This document shows positions 8,776 through 17,232 of a stretch of DNA of 64,000 nucleotides, one piece after another (the first letter of the stretch is position 1; every line of letters begins with the position of its first letter). The translations under genes were made by a program, and so were the position numbers. The DNA comes from Vibrio cyclitrophicus (GTDB lineage: Bacteria > Pseudomonadota > Gammaproteobacteria > Enterobacterales > Vibrionaceae), in the NCBI GenBank assembly GCA_023206055.1, contig CP065366.1:2356001-2420000 (forward strand), in the 5' to 3' direction. The notes under the pieces were generated by a model that did not search any database, had not been told where the DNA came from, and saw nothing but the letters and a program-made list of their open reading frames with translations.

Positions 8776-9240
8776 CTACTTAAAAGAGCGCTTTAGAGAA
8801 GCGATATCGCTGACGATGAATCGAACCGTGTGGATTGCCATCAATGAAAAACAAAGTAACAACACACCATTGATAGCAAAATATGACATGCCCATCACTG
8901 GCGTTACTTTGTTGGATAACATCAGGTATTGATAACTCAGAACAGCCATCAAGATGTTCAGAGTCAGTAGGAAGAAGGAAACACATAACCTAAATGGTAT
9001 TTTTGCTTTTTCTGGCAGCATGGCGACCACTACATCCACCCCCATGTGAAGCTTGTGTTTGTAACAGGAGCTAATCCCTAAGTAGACAGCCCAGATAAAG
9101 CAAATAACCGACAGCTCTTCACTCCACGGGACAACAAAGCCAAATCCATAACGCAAGACGACGTTAACGATAACAACCAAAACGGTGATCGAAATAGCGA
9201 TAGATGCGAGGATTTCTTCAATATTTTTCAATAAAAACAA
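8776..9240 (-). CDS. TRAP transporter small permease subunit (DctQ family)
   Basis: A 154-residue protein with four membrane helices and the DctQ-typical pattern VNVVLRYGFG then VPWSEELSVICFIWAVYLG. The start is TTG at 9240, preceded at 7 bases by GGAGAAG, which is better supported than any later ATG. It is followed after 9 bases by dctM. Transcription reaches it through a leaky terminator after dctP, which would lower its amount relative to the binding protein. Confidence 0.88.
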   Translation of the reverse strand: MFLLKNIEEILASIAISITVLVVIVNVVLRYGFGFVVPWSEELSVICFIWAVYLGISSCYKHKLHMGVDVVVAMLPEKAKIPFRLCVSFFLLTLNILMAVLSYQYLMLSNKVTPVMGMSYFAINGVLLLCFSLMAIHTVRFIVSDIASLKRSFK

Positions 9241-9286
9241 AAGACTTCTCCAATGAAATACCCAACATCACGTCGGTTACTTCAGG

Positions 9287-9316
9287 AATAAAACGGCCTG
9301 AAGGAAATCAGGCCGT
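9287..9316 (-). terminator. Intercistronic stem-loop between dctP and dctQ
   Basis: ACGGCCTGA (9293-9301) and TCAGGCCGT (9308-9316) form a perfect 9-bp stem followed on the minus strand by TTTATTCC. It lies 33 bases after the dctP stop and 53 before dctQ. A partial terminator or RNase barrier here would give more binding protein than permease, a common arrangement in binding-protein transporters. Confidence 0.75.
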
Positions 9317-9348
9317 CTTCATTAACGAATTAATCTACATTCGCAGAA

Positions 9349-10362
9349 TTACTGTGCCGCTCGAATCGTTTCCAACTCTTTCATGATCGTTGCGTGTATA
9401 CCTTCGCTCCATGTTGGGAACTGGTTGTACACATCAGCCGTCAACTCATTAAACTCGTCAGAGTTCACTTCATTGAAGGTAACGCCTAGCTCTTCAAGTT
9501 TCTGCGTGTATTCAACATCAAGCTTAACCAGTTCTGCAGTATTAGATTCAGCGCCTGCTTCTAACTCTTCATTGATGATTTGCTGTTGCTCTGGCGTAAA
9601 CTTGTCCCAAAGAGTCGGTGAAATGTAGATACCAACCGTACCTAGGAAGTGTTTAGTCAAAGACATATTCTTCGCTACTTCATAGATTTTGGTTGAGTAC
9701 ATAGTCAAAATCGAACCTTCAAGACCATCAACAACACCTTGCTGAACACCTGCATAGGTTTCAGGGAATGGCAGAGAAGCTGGAGCCGCGCCCATTGCTG
9801 AAAGCGTGCTAATAAACAGCTGACTTTGTGGAACACGGATACGCATCCCTTTCATGTCTTCAGAGTTCACGATCTCTTTATTGGTGATCATATGACGGAA
9901 ACCAAACATGTAGTCGGCATTCAATACTTTGATGCCTTTCTCTTCGGCTTTAGCCTTTAGGCCAGCGACAAATTCAGTGTCCATCATCGCTAAGTATTCA
10001 TCGTAAGTGTTGTACAACATTGGACCAGCCAGTGCTGCAAAGTCCGGTACGTAATCACCTAGGTAAGTCAAATCTTCTACAGCAATCCAGTTTGCGCCGT
10101 TAACCACTTGTTCCAAGTTATCTTTGTAAACAGGTAATTGACCGCCTGGGAAAACTTTAATGTTTACCGAACCATCGGTTCTTTCTCTAATTTTGTCGGT
10201 CGCTTTAATGAGCTCTTGCGTTAACAGTTCATTTTGAGTGAACACAAGGCTCATGTTGATATTGATCGGCTCGTCTTTAGCGTCCGTTCCAGCCTTGTCA
10301 GCTTCACCACAACCAACAAGCAGCGTTGCCGCCATAATTACTGTACCTAATAGCTTTTTCAT
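9349..10362 (-). CDS. TRAP transporter substrate-binding lipoprotein (DctP family)
   Basis: A 337-residue protein with signal MKKLLGTVIMAATLLVGCGE; the lipobox LLVGC makes it a lipoprotein, unlike the usual free periplasmic DctP. The family features are NELLTQELIKATDKIRERTDG, KVFPGGQLP, MKGMRIRVPQS (the Arg of this region normally binds the ligand carboxylate or phosphate) and PFPETYAGVQQGVVDGLEG. It captures the solute for DctQM. AAGGTGAT lies before the ATG. It is divergent from a glycerophosphodiesterase gene, which hints at a glycerophosphodiester, glycerol-phosphate or similar solute, but that is inference. Confidence 0.9.
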   Translation of the reverse strand: MKKLLGTVIMAATLLVGCGEADKAGTDAKDEPININMSLVFTQNELLTQELIKATDKIRERTDGSVNIKVFPGGQLPVYKDNLEQVVNGANWIAVEDLTYLGDYVPDFAALAGPMLYNTYDEYLAMMDTEFVAGLKAKAEEKGIKVLNADYMFGFRHMITNKEIVNSEDMKGMRIRVPQSQLFISTLSAMGAAPASLPFPETYAGVQQGVVDGLEGSILTMYSTKIYEVAKNMSLTKHFLGTVGIYISPTLWDKFTPEQQQIINEELEAGAESNTAELVKLDVEYTQKLEELGVTFNEVNSDEFNELTADVYNQFPTWSEGIHATIMKELETIRAAQ

Positions 10363-10447
10363 TTTTTATCACCTTTTCGTGGCTATCGTTTTCTAAATAT
10401 AGAGGGTGTTATTAAGTTTTCGTAGAGTATGTAAGTGAATTATTACA

Positions 10448-10623
10448 TTCATATGAACATTATTCTTACCTATTTGAACATTGTGAGTATAAGGTCTCAC
10501 TATTGTATAAACTCTGTACAACACATTTAAGCTAGCTCTCATTTAAAATAAGTAGATATAGCGGATAGATAATATATCTGTAATAAAGTAGAGCTACTGT
10601 TTCCTGAATTTTCAAATGAACAT
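10448..10623. promoter_or_regulatory. Divergent control region with three TGAACAT-type sites
   Basis: Between dctP (leftward) and the GDPD gene (rightward) there are TTCATATGAACAT at 10448-10460 and TTCAAATGAACAT at 10611-10623, which differ in one base. A third partial copy, TATTTGAACAT, is at 10471-10481, 21 bp (two helical turns) from the first. The last copy ends 12 bases before the GDPD start codon. The likely binder is the DeoR-family regulator encoded in the same locus; this is inference. A separate GTGAG/CTCAC inverted repeat at about 10492-10500 has the wrong spacing for CRP. Confidence 0.5.
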
Positions 10624-10635
10624 CGAGATTGAATT

Positions 10636-11340
10636 ATGATCACAGGCCACCGCGGTGCCGCTTCTTTAGCACCAGAAAATACGTTAGTGAGTATTGAACA
10701 AGCAGCGAAAGCTGGTGCTAAATGGATTGAAATTGATACCCAGTTAAGCGCTGATGGCACCCCTATGGTTTTTCATGATAAGACGGTAAATCGTTGCACC
10801 AACGGAACGGGCAATATTGCAGACTTAGGTTTGACCGCACTCAAGGCGTTAGATGCTGGCAGTTGGTTTGGTAGCGAGTTCGCGGGGACAACTATTCCGA
10901 CGTTGAGTGAAGCGCTCGACAAGTGCCTAGAACTCGATGTGACTTTGAACCTTGAGATCAAAATTTACGACGATAAGGCTATCCAACCTTTAGTTGAGAA
11001 AGTTGCCGCACTGATTGAACAAAAGCAGTTCCCTATTGAAAAGCTACTCATCTCAAGCTTCAAAAAAGACGCACTAAGCCTTTGCCAACAGATGATGCCA
11101 GAGGTTAGACGTGGTTTTATCTGCGAAGTGTGGAACAATTTCAGTTTGGAGTCCCTTCAATCGCTCGATCTTTACAGCATTCATATTGACCACCGAATTC
11201 TTGATGAGAAAACGGCGAAAGCGATCAAAGATTCAGGCGCAGTTCTTAAAATATGGACACTGAACGATCCTCAATTGGCGGCTAAATATTTCAACCTTGG
11301 TGTCGATAACATCATCACCGACGTACCAAACCAATTTTAG
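10636..11340 (+). CDS. Glycerophosphodiester phosphodiesterase (UgpQ-like)
   Basis: A 234-residue cytoplasmic enzyme without signal peptide. It has the GDPD signature HRGAASLAPENT (His5, Arg6, Glu14), EIDTQLSADGTPMVFHD (Glu32, Asp34, His47), LNLEIK and a C-terminal LKIWTLNDP, all expected for the metal-dependent hydrolysis of glycerophosphodiesters to glycerol-3-phosphate and an alcohol. The length fits cytoplasmic UgpQ, not periplasmic GlpQ. It is divergent from the TRAP genes and followed after 9 bases by a DeoR regulator, so the locus probably imports and breaks down a phosphodiester or its product. Confidence 0.9.
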   Translation: MITGHRGAASLAPENTLVSIEQAAKAGAKWIEIDTQLSADGTPMVFHDKTVNRCTNGTGNIADLGLTALKALDAGSWFGSEFAGTTIPTLSEALDKCLELDVTLNLEIKIYDDKAIQPLVEKVAALIEQKQFPIEKLLISSFKKDALSLCQQMMPEVRRGFICEVWNNFSLESLQSLDLYSIHIDHRILDEKTAKAIKDSGAVLKIWTLNDPQLAAKYFNLGVDNIITDVPNQF

Positions 11341-11349
11341 TGAGCTTCT

Positions 11350-12105
11350 ATGGAACTGAACCATCGTCAGAAAGAAATACTCGCAACGCTTAAGGCTAAT
11401 CAAGATATACAGATCGACCACTTAGCCGAGTTATTTTCTGTCACCACTCAAACCATTCGTCGTGACGTAAACCACTTGTGTGAGCAAGGCCTAGCGCGAA
11501 GAGTACACGGAGGCGTCAGCTTGCCTACTACTCTCACTAATACTAGTTATCGATTCCGTGCTGGTGTTGAATCAGAGACAAAGGACAGTATTGCGATGGC
11601 GGTTGCCGACGCGATACCTGAAGGTTCAACCGTCATGATAGGCATTGGTACGACCGTCACTCGTATCGCTCAATATTTATTGGCTAAACCAGCGTTACGA
11701 GTGATCACCAATAACCTACAAGTAGCCCGTATACTCGAAGCAAATGAGCAAATTGAAGTGTATTTGGCTGGCGGTTTGTTCAGGCGAGAACACCAAGACA
11801 TGGTGGGTAGTAGCGTGGTCCACTTCTTTTCCGACTTTGAAGCTGACATTGGCATTTGTGGTTGTGGCTCTGTAACAGACAGTCATTTCGCCATGGAACA
11901 TGAGCAGGTTGAAGCCGACCTTTCAAAATCAATTATCAAAAACAGCCGTGAAAGCTGGCTCGTCGCCGACGCAAGTAAATGGGGTCGTTTTGCTGCGCTA
12001 AAAGTGGCATCACTGGAGCAGTTTGATCGTATATACACCAATAAAAGCCAGTTACCTTCGGAGCTCAATGTAAACTTAGTAGAAGATAACGAAGCAAACG
12101 CCTAA
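11350..12105 (+). CDS. DeoR/GlpR-family transcriptional regulator
   Basis: A 251-residue protein with an N-terminal helix-turn-helix (HLAELFSVTTQTIRRDVNHL, residues about 20-40, then RRVHGG) and a C-terminal sugar-phosphate sensor domain of the ribose-isomerase-like fold (GSTVMIGIGTTVTRIAQYL, VITNNLQVARIL, YLAGGLFRREHQDMVG, LVADASKWGRFA). GlpR-type repressors respond to a phosphorylated metabolite. The gene sits 9 bases after the GDPD gene and likely controls the divergent TRAP/GDPD promoters through the TGAACAT repeats; the ligand may be glycerol-3-phosphate. Not necessarily GlpR itself, since no glpD or glpK is near. Confidence 0.88.
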   Translation: MELNHRQKEILATLKANQDIQIDHLAELFSVTTQTIRRDVNHLCEQGLARRVHGGVSLPTTLTNTSYRFRAGVESETKDSIAMAVADAIPEGSTVMIGIGTTVTRIAQYLLAKPALRVITNNLQVARILEANEQIEVYLAGGLFRREHQDMVGSSVVHFFSDFEADIGICGCGSVTDSHFAMEHEQVEADLSKSIIKNSRESWLVADASKWGRFAALKVASLEQFDRIYTNKSQLPSELNVNLVEDNEANA

Positions 12106-12111
12106 ATACAA

Positions 12112-12139
12112 CAAAGCCTAGCATCACCACTAGGCTTTG
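12112..12139. terminator. Bidirectional terminator between the DeoR gene and gltS
   Basis: CAAAGCCTAG (12112-12121) and CTAGGCTTTG (12130-12139) form a perfect 10-bp stem with an 8-base loop between two convergent genes. A and T flanks on both sides are short. Confidence 0.75.
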
Positions 12140-12169
12140 AAGCTTACGCATAGTGGGTATCGGACAAGA

Positions 12170-13384
12170 TTACATCCCAACGAAGAAGCTGATCACCAAC
12201 GCGTTAATTAAATCGACAAAGAAGCCACACACTAATGGCACCACGATAAATGCTTGTGGGCTTGCACCATAGCGATGAGTCACAGCAGTCATGTTAACAA
12301 TAGCTGTGGCTGTTGACCCCAGAGTGATACCTCCAAAGCCTGAACATATCACCACCGAGTCGTAGTTTCTTCCCATCAAATAATAAACGACAAACACAGT
12401 AAACAGCAGTGAAAGCAAGATCTGAATACTCATGACAACAGAGATATAGCCAAACAGCCCGTCAAGATCCCAGATACGCAGCCCCATCAATGCCATGGTC
12501 AAAAACATACCCAAGCAGATGTCAGAGATCATTGCTAAGCCTTTACGGCCTTGTGCAATTTTCTCTTGCGTGCGACGTTTCTTGAACAATGCACGACCAA
12601 TATTGCCGATTAGGATACCTGCGATTAAACAGCTAACGAATAACGGCAGTTTCAAACCCATTGAGTCAATAACTTCACTTAAGCTATAACCAAGCATGAG
12701 AGTTAAGTTTAGGATTAACCACGCCCACAGAACGCCGTAGTGGCTTAGTTCTGTTTTTGTTTCACTCTCTTGGTATGCACCAACCGTCACTTCTTCTTCA
12801 TTAGAAGGGCTTACTTTGTGTTTATTGAGTAGGTAATTGGCAATCGGGCCACCAATCACACACGCTGCAATCAAACCAACCGTGTTTGAAGCGACACCAA
12901 GTTCTAGCGCGTTAGCAATTCCAAATTCTTCCACAAACATTGGCGCCCACGCTAACGTTGTTCCTACACCGCCTATCAAACTAACAGAACCGGATAGCAA
13001 ACCAGCTTTTGCATCCATTCCAAAGCCAGACGCGACTGCCATTCCGACTAAGTTTTGCAACACGATAAAAATGGCAGCAAGACACAGTAGAATAAACAAC
13101 GGTCGCCCACCTTTAATCAGTGTTTTAATATCCGCTTGGAGCCCGATACCAGCAAAAAAGTAGAGAAGCAAAAAGTCTCTGACATCGAGGCTAAAGGTAA
13201 TTTGGATTTCAAAAATATAGTAAAGCGCCGCAACGGTCGCGGCACAAACAAAACCACCAATCACAGGCTCTGGCAGGGAATACTTTCTTAATACTTCAGA
13301 TCGCTCAATCAAACCTTTACCGATAAACAGTAACGAAATCGCGATCGTAAAAGAGAGCATTGGAGAAACTAGGGTTTCTGTCAT
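12170..13384 (-). CDS. gltS: Sodium/glutamate symporter GltS
   Basis: A 404-residue membrane protein with about 10-12 helices. Family stretches seen are ERSEVLRKYSLPEPVIGGFV near the start, FFAGIGLQADIKTLIKGG, GSVSLIGGVGTTLAWAP, and in the second half VICSGFGGITLGSTATAIVNM; the paired Gly/Ser-rich loops are the two re-entrant hairpins of GltS. It imports glutamate with Na+. Length agrees with the E. coli protein (401). AGGA is 12 bases from the ATG, somewhat far. It is monocistronic, ended by the shared terminator near 12112. Confidence 0.93.
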   Translation of the reverse strand: MTETLVSPMLSFTIAISLLFIGKGLIERSEVLRKYSLPEPVIGGFVCAATVAALYYIFEIQITFSLDVRDFLLLYFFAGIGLQADIKTLIKGGRPLFILLCLAAIFIVLQNLVGMAVASGFGMDAKAGLLSGSVSLIGGVGTTLAWAPMFVEEFGIANALELGVASNTVGLIAACVIGGPIANYLLNKHKVSPSNEEEVTVGAYQESETKTELSHYGVLWAWLILNLTLMLGYSLSEVIDSMGLKLPLFVSCLIAGILIGNIGRALFKKRRTQEKIAQGRKGLAMISDICLGMFLTMALMGLRIWDLDGLFGYISVVMSIQILLSLLFTVFVVYYLMGRNYDSVVICSGFGGITLGSTATAIVNMTAVTHRYGASPQAFIVVPLVCGFFVDLINALVISFFVGM

Positions 13385-13600
13385 GGGGCAATGGATTCCT
13401 AATAGTTAGATTATTGATAATATTGCGTACTATTAATAATCTAGATCCACGCCAAAAAATCAAGCATTTATCGGTGACAAAAACGGCTAATATAGATCAA
13501 TTTACGTAAGTATAAATAGAATAAATAACTACTAAGAAATGATTAAAGAAAGTCATGTTAGGGAAGTATGAAGTTAGTGTGGAATATAGGGGCTCTGAAA

Positions 13601-13632
13601 CGAGAAAACCCCAGCATTTCTGCTAGGGTTTT
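13601..13632 (-). terminator. Terminator of the tRNA-Ser gene
   Basis: AAAACCCCAGCA (13605-13616) pairs with TGCTAGGGTTTT (13621-13632) through 12 bp, one of them G-U, with a 4-base loop. It lies 6 bases after the CCA end of the tRNA. The minus-strand T run is short (TTTTC), but the stem is strong. Confidence 0.8.
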
Positions 13633-13638
13633 GAATAG

Positions 13639-13729
13639 TGGTGGAAGGATGGGGATTTGAACCCCAGATACGCTATAAACGTATACTCGCTTTCCAGGCG
13701 AGCGCCTTAAGCCACTCAGCCATCCTTCC
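13639..13729 (-). tRNA. tRNA-Ser (anticodon GGA)
   Basis: The minus strand folds as a class II tRNA: acceptor GGAAGGA with TCCTTCC, D-arm GCTGAGTGGCTTAAGGC, anticodon stem CTCGC/GCGAG with loop CTGGAAA (anticodon GGA), a long variable arm (TATACGTTTATAGCGTATC) and T-arm TGGGG TTCAAAT CCCCA. CCA is encoded. The base before CCA is A, whereas most bacterial serine tRNAs have G there. It reads UCC and UCU codons. Confidence 0.95.
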
Positions 13730-13909
13730 ACAAATTGTGTGTTGAGCATGTCACTCAACGAGGCGCTACTTTATTGATTCTGCTTGCTTTGGTCAAGGGG
13801 CATTCTCAAAAAAAGTGCCTTTTTCGGTTTGTTCGATTACAAATTAACTCATTAGATCAAAAACAAACCAAATTTCATTCTTTAGCTGCACTTACGCTTG
13901 TTGCTTTTC

Positions 13910-14359
13910 TTATGCTTGTTGATAGTAGCCTGGAACTCGAAACCATTTACGACACATATCTAGGAAGTAGCCGTAAAGTACGCCCATACCGCACGAGATA
14001 ACTGCATTACTGGTTACAGCCGTAACGATTTGGTCGCCTGAAGCACCCACTGCCAATAAAATTCCCGCATACACAGGAGACTGGAATAACACGTATGCCA
14101 TCAAATCAGACAAGTTTTTCATCAATGAGCTTTGTGAAAGTTTTGCACCATTGCGCAAGAACCAATCACGAAAAACGCCATAAGGCCATGCGATAGCAAT
14201 GTTTACCGGAATAGATAACGTTCGAGAAGCAAGAGATTGCTCAAACGTCATACCAGAAATAAACACTTCTACGATCATGCCAGAGATAAAACAGAAAACG
14301 ACCATAGCAAATGTATCCGCAGCTGCGTTTCGAATACAAAATGGACCACGAGACTTCAT
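13910..14359 (-). CDS. alaE: L-alanine exporter AlaE
   Basis: A 149-residue protein from the ATG at 14359 (an in-frame TTG at 14368 would add three residues, but an AGG is too close to it). Four membrane helices and the strongly conserved stretches ADTFAMVVFC, VEVFISGMTFEQSL, IPVNIAIAWPYGVFRDWF, DLMAYVLFQSPVYAGILL and MGVLYGYFLD match E. coli AlaE along its whole length. It exports L-alanine using the proton motive force and protects cells growing on alanyl peptides. Monocistronic; the 240 bases upstream hold its promoter. Confidence 0.93.
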   Translation of the reverse strand: MKSRGPFCIRNAAADTFAMVVFCFISGMIVEVFISGMTFEQSLASRTLSIPVNIAIAWPYGVFRDWFLRNGAKLSQSSLMKNLSDLMAYVLFQSPVYAGILLAVGASGDQIVTAVTSNAVISCGMGVLYGYFLDMCRKWFRVPGYYQQA

Positions 14360-14607
14360 TGACGACAAACCTAAAATATATCACTGCTTAATTAGTGATT
14401 TAGTAACATATAAACAAGGTACTTTCGCACCCGCCCAGATAATGTCGCTATTAAAACACAAGATTAGTAGTCATACATTCCAAATTAAAAATCAAGTTGT
14501 AAATTAACAACCAAAAACCACTTAAAAAGCAGTCACTTCCACCAACAAATCACATCAAGGTCAAATAACGGGCAATTCGTCGTTTACTTTCTGTAATTAA
14601 ACAACAA

Positions 14608-17148
14608 CTAGGCCATAGGCAGATTGACAGTAATGATATTAATAACATCTTGAGTAGGAGGAGCGCCCTGAGAAACCTGCTCTAAAGCCTTATCCACTTG
14701 GTAAGTCAGTTCAGCATTGTTCATAGGTTTGACATGAGCACGTAAGCTCTCTAATGCAAGTTGAATTAACTCTAGGTTGTTATCTTCAAGTGCCACATAA
14801 AGTGTCACTAACAACTCTTCTGTATTGTCTTTGTTTCGTAGGTCAGGTTTAGGTAATGACTCGCTTTTGCTTTTCGAATCACGTTGTTTTACTTCTTGGC
14901 TTTCGAGATTATCCACTTTAACTTCATGGTATTGGTAAAGCTTATTTGAATAGCGAAACAACGCATCATCAAGTTCACGCTCATCAATCGGCTTAGCGAT
15001 AATATAATCCACACCCGCTCCTAGCATACGCTCACGAGTCTCTTTAAAGACATCAGCCGTACAACCAAACACCAATACCGATGACACATCGCCTATCAAA
15101 GCGCGAATCGCAGTAGTTGATTCAACACCATCCATCACAGGCATATGGTTATCCATGAGCACCAAATCAAAGCGCTCAGCAACCACGGCTTGTATCGCAA
15201 GCTCACCGTTTTCAACACTCTTACAAGTAAAGCCTTTACTGCTCATGAAGGTTTCAATAATCACAGTATTCGTTCGGTTATCCTCGACGATCAGTACCTT
15301 TAAGCCTGAGTAGTCCAACTTTTTATGTGGCAAACTCTCGATTTCGCCTGGCTGACAAGGCTGAATCTTCAGGCGAACATCAAAGCTCGTACCTATCCCT
15401 TCTTCACTGGTAACGGTAATACTGCCATCCATCAACTGGGCAATTTTCTTGACAATCGCTAAGCCAAGACCAGTACCACCAAAACGCCTTGTAGTGGAAG
15501 ACTCCGCTTGTTCAAACGGTTTAAAAATACGCTTTTGAGCTTCTTTAGAGATACCTATTCCGGTGTCACGAACTCGAATACTCAGGTAGGTGTCACTTCC
15601 CTCTACGACTTCTTTCAAGTACACCTCAACAAAGCCTCTGGATGTGAACTTCACCGCGTTGTTCAATAAGTTAAACAAAATTTGGCGAAGGCGAGCTTTA
15701 TCTGAGAAGTACCAACGCCCCGAAGGCACCTCAGAGTACACTTTGAATTGAAGCCCTTTCTCGGAAGACAATGTGTAGTAGACGCTGTTAATACTGCCGA
15801 TGATCGAATCAAGCGGGAAACGCGTTTCATCAAGATCCAACCTGCCCTGCTCGATTTTCGAGAAATCTAAGATCTCGTTGAGTAAGGTCATCATATGATC
15901 GCCGGACTCATACAAACTCTTGAGATGCTTCTCTTGTTCAGAATTTAGAGGCGTTTTTAATAGGATCTGAGCTGTACCCAGCACACCATTCATAGGGGTA
16001 CGAATTTCATGTGACAGGGTCGCAAGGAAAGCCGTTTTTGCATTGGTGGATGCCTGAGCTTTAACCTTTTCCGCTTCGAGATAAATGGTCTTTTCGTTGA
16101 AGGTTTTAATCAAATGGCCGATTTCGTCATCACTCGAGTAATCCACATCAATGATTTCGCCGGCTTTCGAGCTATCAACCTGTGCGGCAATCTTTGTGAT
16201 TGGACTAATCAAATAACGGTTCAATAAGTAATACCCCGCCATTACACAAAGTAGTAATAGCGGAACAATACCGCCCTCAATACTCATGACCTGACGAAAT
16301 ACTTCGTCTGCCACCCGTGATTTGGAGTTAACCACATCCACTTGCCAGCCGAAATCACCAAATTGATTACTGCTTATGTAGATGCCTTCAACAAGGTTAA
16401 AGTTATGCGAAACCAACACTTGATTGAGCTTATCTCTAAGAGTAATGCCAAGGTTGTATTCTTCGGCGTGGTTCTTAATAAAGCCAAGCAGCTCTTCGAG
16501 CGAGAGATCCACCGTCGCAATACCAGCAAAGGTTCCGTCGTAGTAATAAGGTGACGAAGCCGTAATCATTCGAACGTGAGTATAGGGGTCGATATAGACA
16601 TCACTCCAAGAGATGGTTCCCTGTGGCTTGTCTACAACTGAGGTATACCAATACTCTTCGTGATAAGGGGCATTTTTAGGATTGTTGTAAGAGAACAGCT
16701 GATCAATCGTACCATCGTCAGCTTTGTTGAAAAAATAGCTATTTAAGAGCTTGTCAGAATCCAGCGCATAAGGTTCAGGCCAAATACCAGCACTGACGAT
16801 CGTGTCATCGCTCGCGGCTAACATCGACTTAAATAGCGGGATAACATCTTCACCTTTACGATGTGCTTGAGCAAAACCAACTAAACTACCGACAAAGCCT
16901 TGAGAGCTGCTGAGTGGCTCTGTAATCAAGGCGGATAACAGTTGCGTACGCAAGTCGAGGTTTTGTTGTAATTTGGCGCGCACAGGGGATTCTACGACGT
17001 AATACGTCACACTACCGACAATGGCAATAAACATCGCAAGGTATAATCCAAGCGCTACCATGCTTTTCTTCTTAAGAGACGACCGTATCTGCATAATTCT
17101 TTTAATGTTTTCTTTTCTGTTAAACCTAGTGTTTATCATCCATGACAT
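14608..17148 (-). CDS. Hybrid sensor histidine kinase/response regulator with periplasmic Cache-type sensor
   Basis: About 846 residues. Order: membrane helix at about 30-52; periplasmic sensor domain about 55-290, with double-Cache features (SAGIWPEPYALD, YWYTSVVDKPQGTISWSDVYIDPYT in short form, FAGIATVDLSLEEL); second helix about 292-312; HAMP region; HisKA with His380 in ATLSHEIRTPMNG; ATPase domain with NLLNNAVKFT, RDTGIGI and FGGTGLGLAIVKK; receiver about 617-735 with phospho-acceptor Asp666 (LMDNHMP) and the Lys of IAKPI. The last 110 residues are helical, but I see no Hpt histidine motif. Cache domains usually bind small metabolites such as amino or carboxylic acids. No partner regulator is adjacent, so phosphotransfer must go to a remote Hpt protein. 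The start is ATG 17148, preceded by AAAAAGG; the TTG one codon earlier is less likely. Confidence 0.9.
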   Translation of the reverse strand: MSWMINTRFNRKENIKRIMQIRSSLKKKSMVALGLYLAMFIAIVGSVTYYVVESPVRAKLQQNLDLRTQLLSALITEPLSSSQGFVGSLVGFAQAHRKGEDVIPLFKSMLAASDDTIVSAGIWPEPYALDSDKLLNSYFFNKADDGTIDQLFSYNNPKNAPYHEEYWYTSVVDKPQGTISWSDVYIDPYTHVRMITASSPYYYDGTFAGIATVDLSLEELLGFIKNHAEEYNLGITLRDKLNQVLVSHNFNLVEGIYISSNQFGDFGWQVDVVNSKSRVADEVFRQVMSIEGGIVPLLLLCVMAGYYLLNRYLISPITKIAAQVDSSKAGEIIDVDYSSDDEIGHLIKTFNEKTIYLEAEKVKAQASTNAKTAFLATLSHEIRTPMNGVLGTAQILLKTPLNSEQEKHLKSLYESGDHMMTLLNEILDFSKIEQGRLDLDETRFPLDSIIGSINSVYYTLSSEKGLQFKVYSEVPSGRWYFSDKARLRQILFNLLNNAVKFTSRGFVEVYLKEVVEGSDTYLSIRVRDTGIGISKEAQKRIFKPFEQAESSTTRRFGGTGLGLAIVKKIAQLMDGSITVTSEEGIGTSFDVRLKIQPCQPGEIESLPHKKLDYSGLKVLIVEDNRTNTVIIETFMSSKGFTCKSVENGELAIQAVVAERFDLVLMDNHMPVMDGVESTTAIRALIGDVSSVLVFGCTADVFKETRERMLGAGVDYIIAKPIDERELDDALFRYSNKLYQYHEVKVDNLESQEVKQRDSKSKSESLPKPDLRNKDNTEELLVTLYVALEDNNLELIQLALESLRAHVKPMNNAELTYQVDKALEQVSQGAPPTQDVINIITVNLPMA

Positions 17149-17232
17149 CAAGCCTTTTTAGATTGAAGCTTGATTGGCACAAGTTCATTGGTACTATAAG
17201 CGCAAATATGTTCCCTTTTACGGTACCTTACT

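Noticed and set aside
10490..10503. CRP site in the TRAP/GDPD gap
   Set aside because: GTGAG and CTCAC are present, but the spacing between GTGA and TCAC is 10 rather than 6 bases.
13735..14001. 88-codon plus-strand frame after the tRNA
   Set aside because: Starts in the tRNA flank and runs antisense into alaE; no support.
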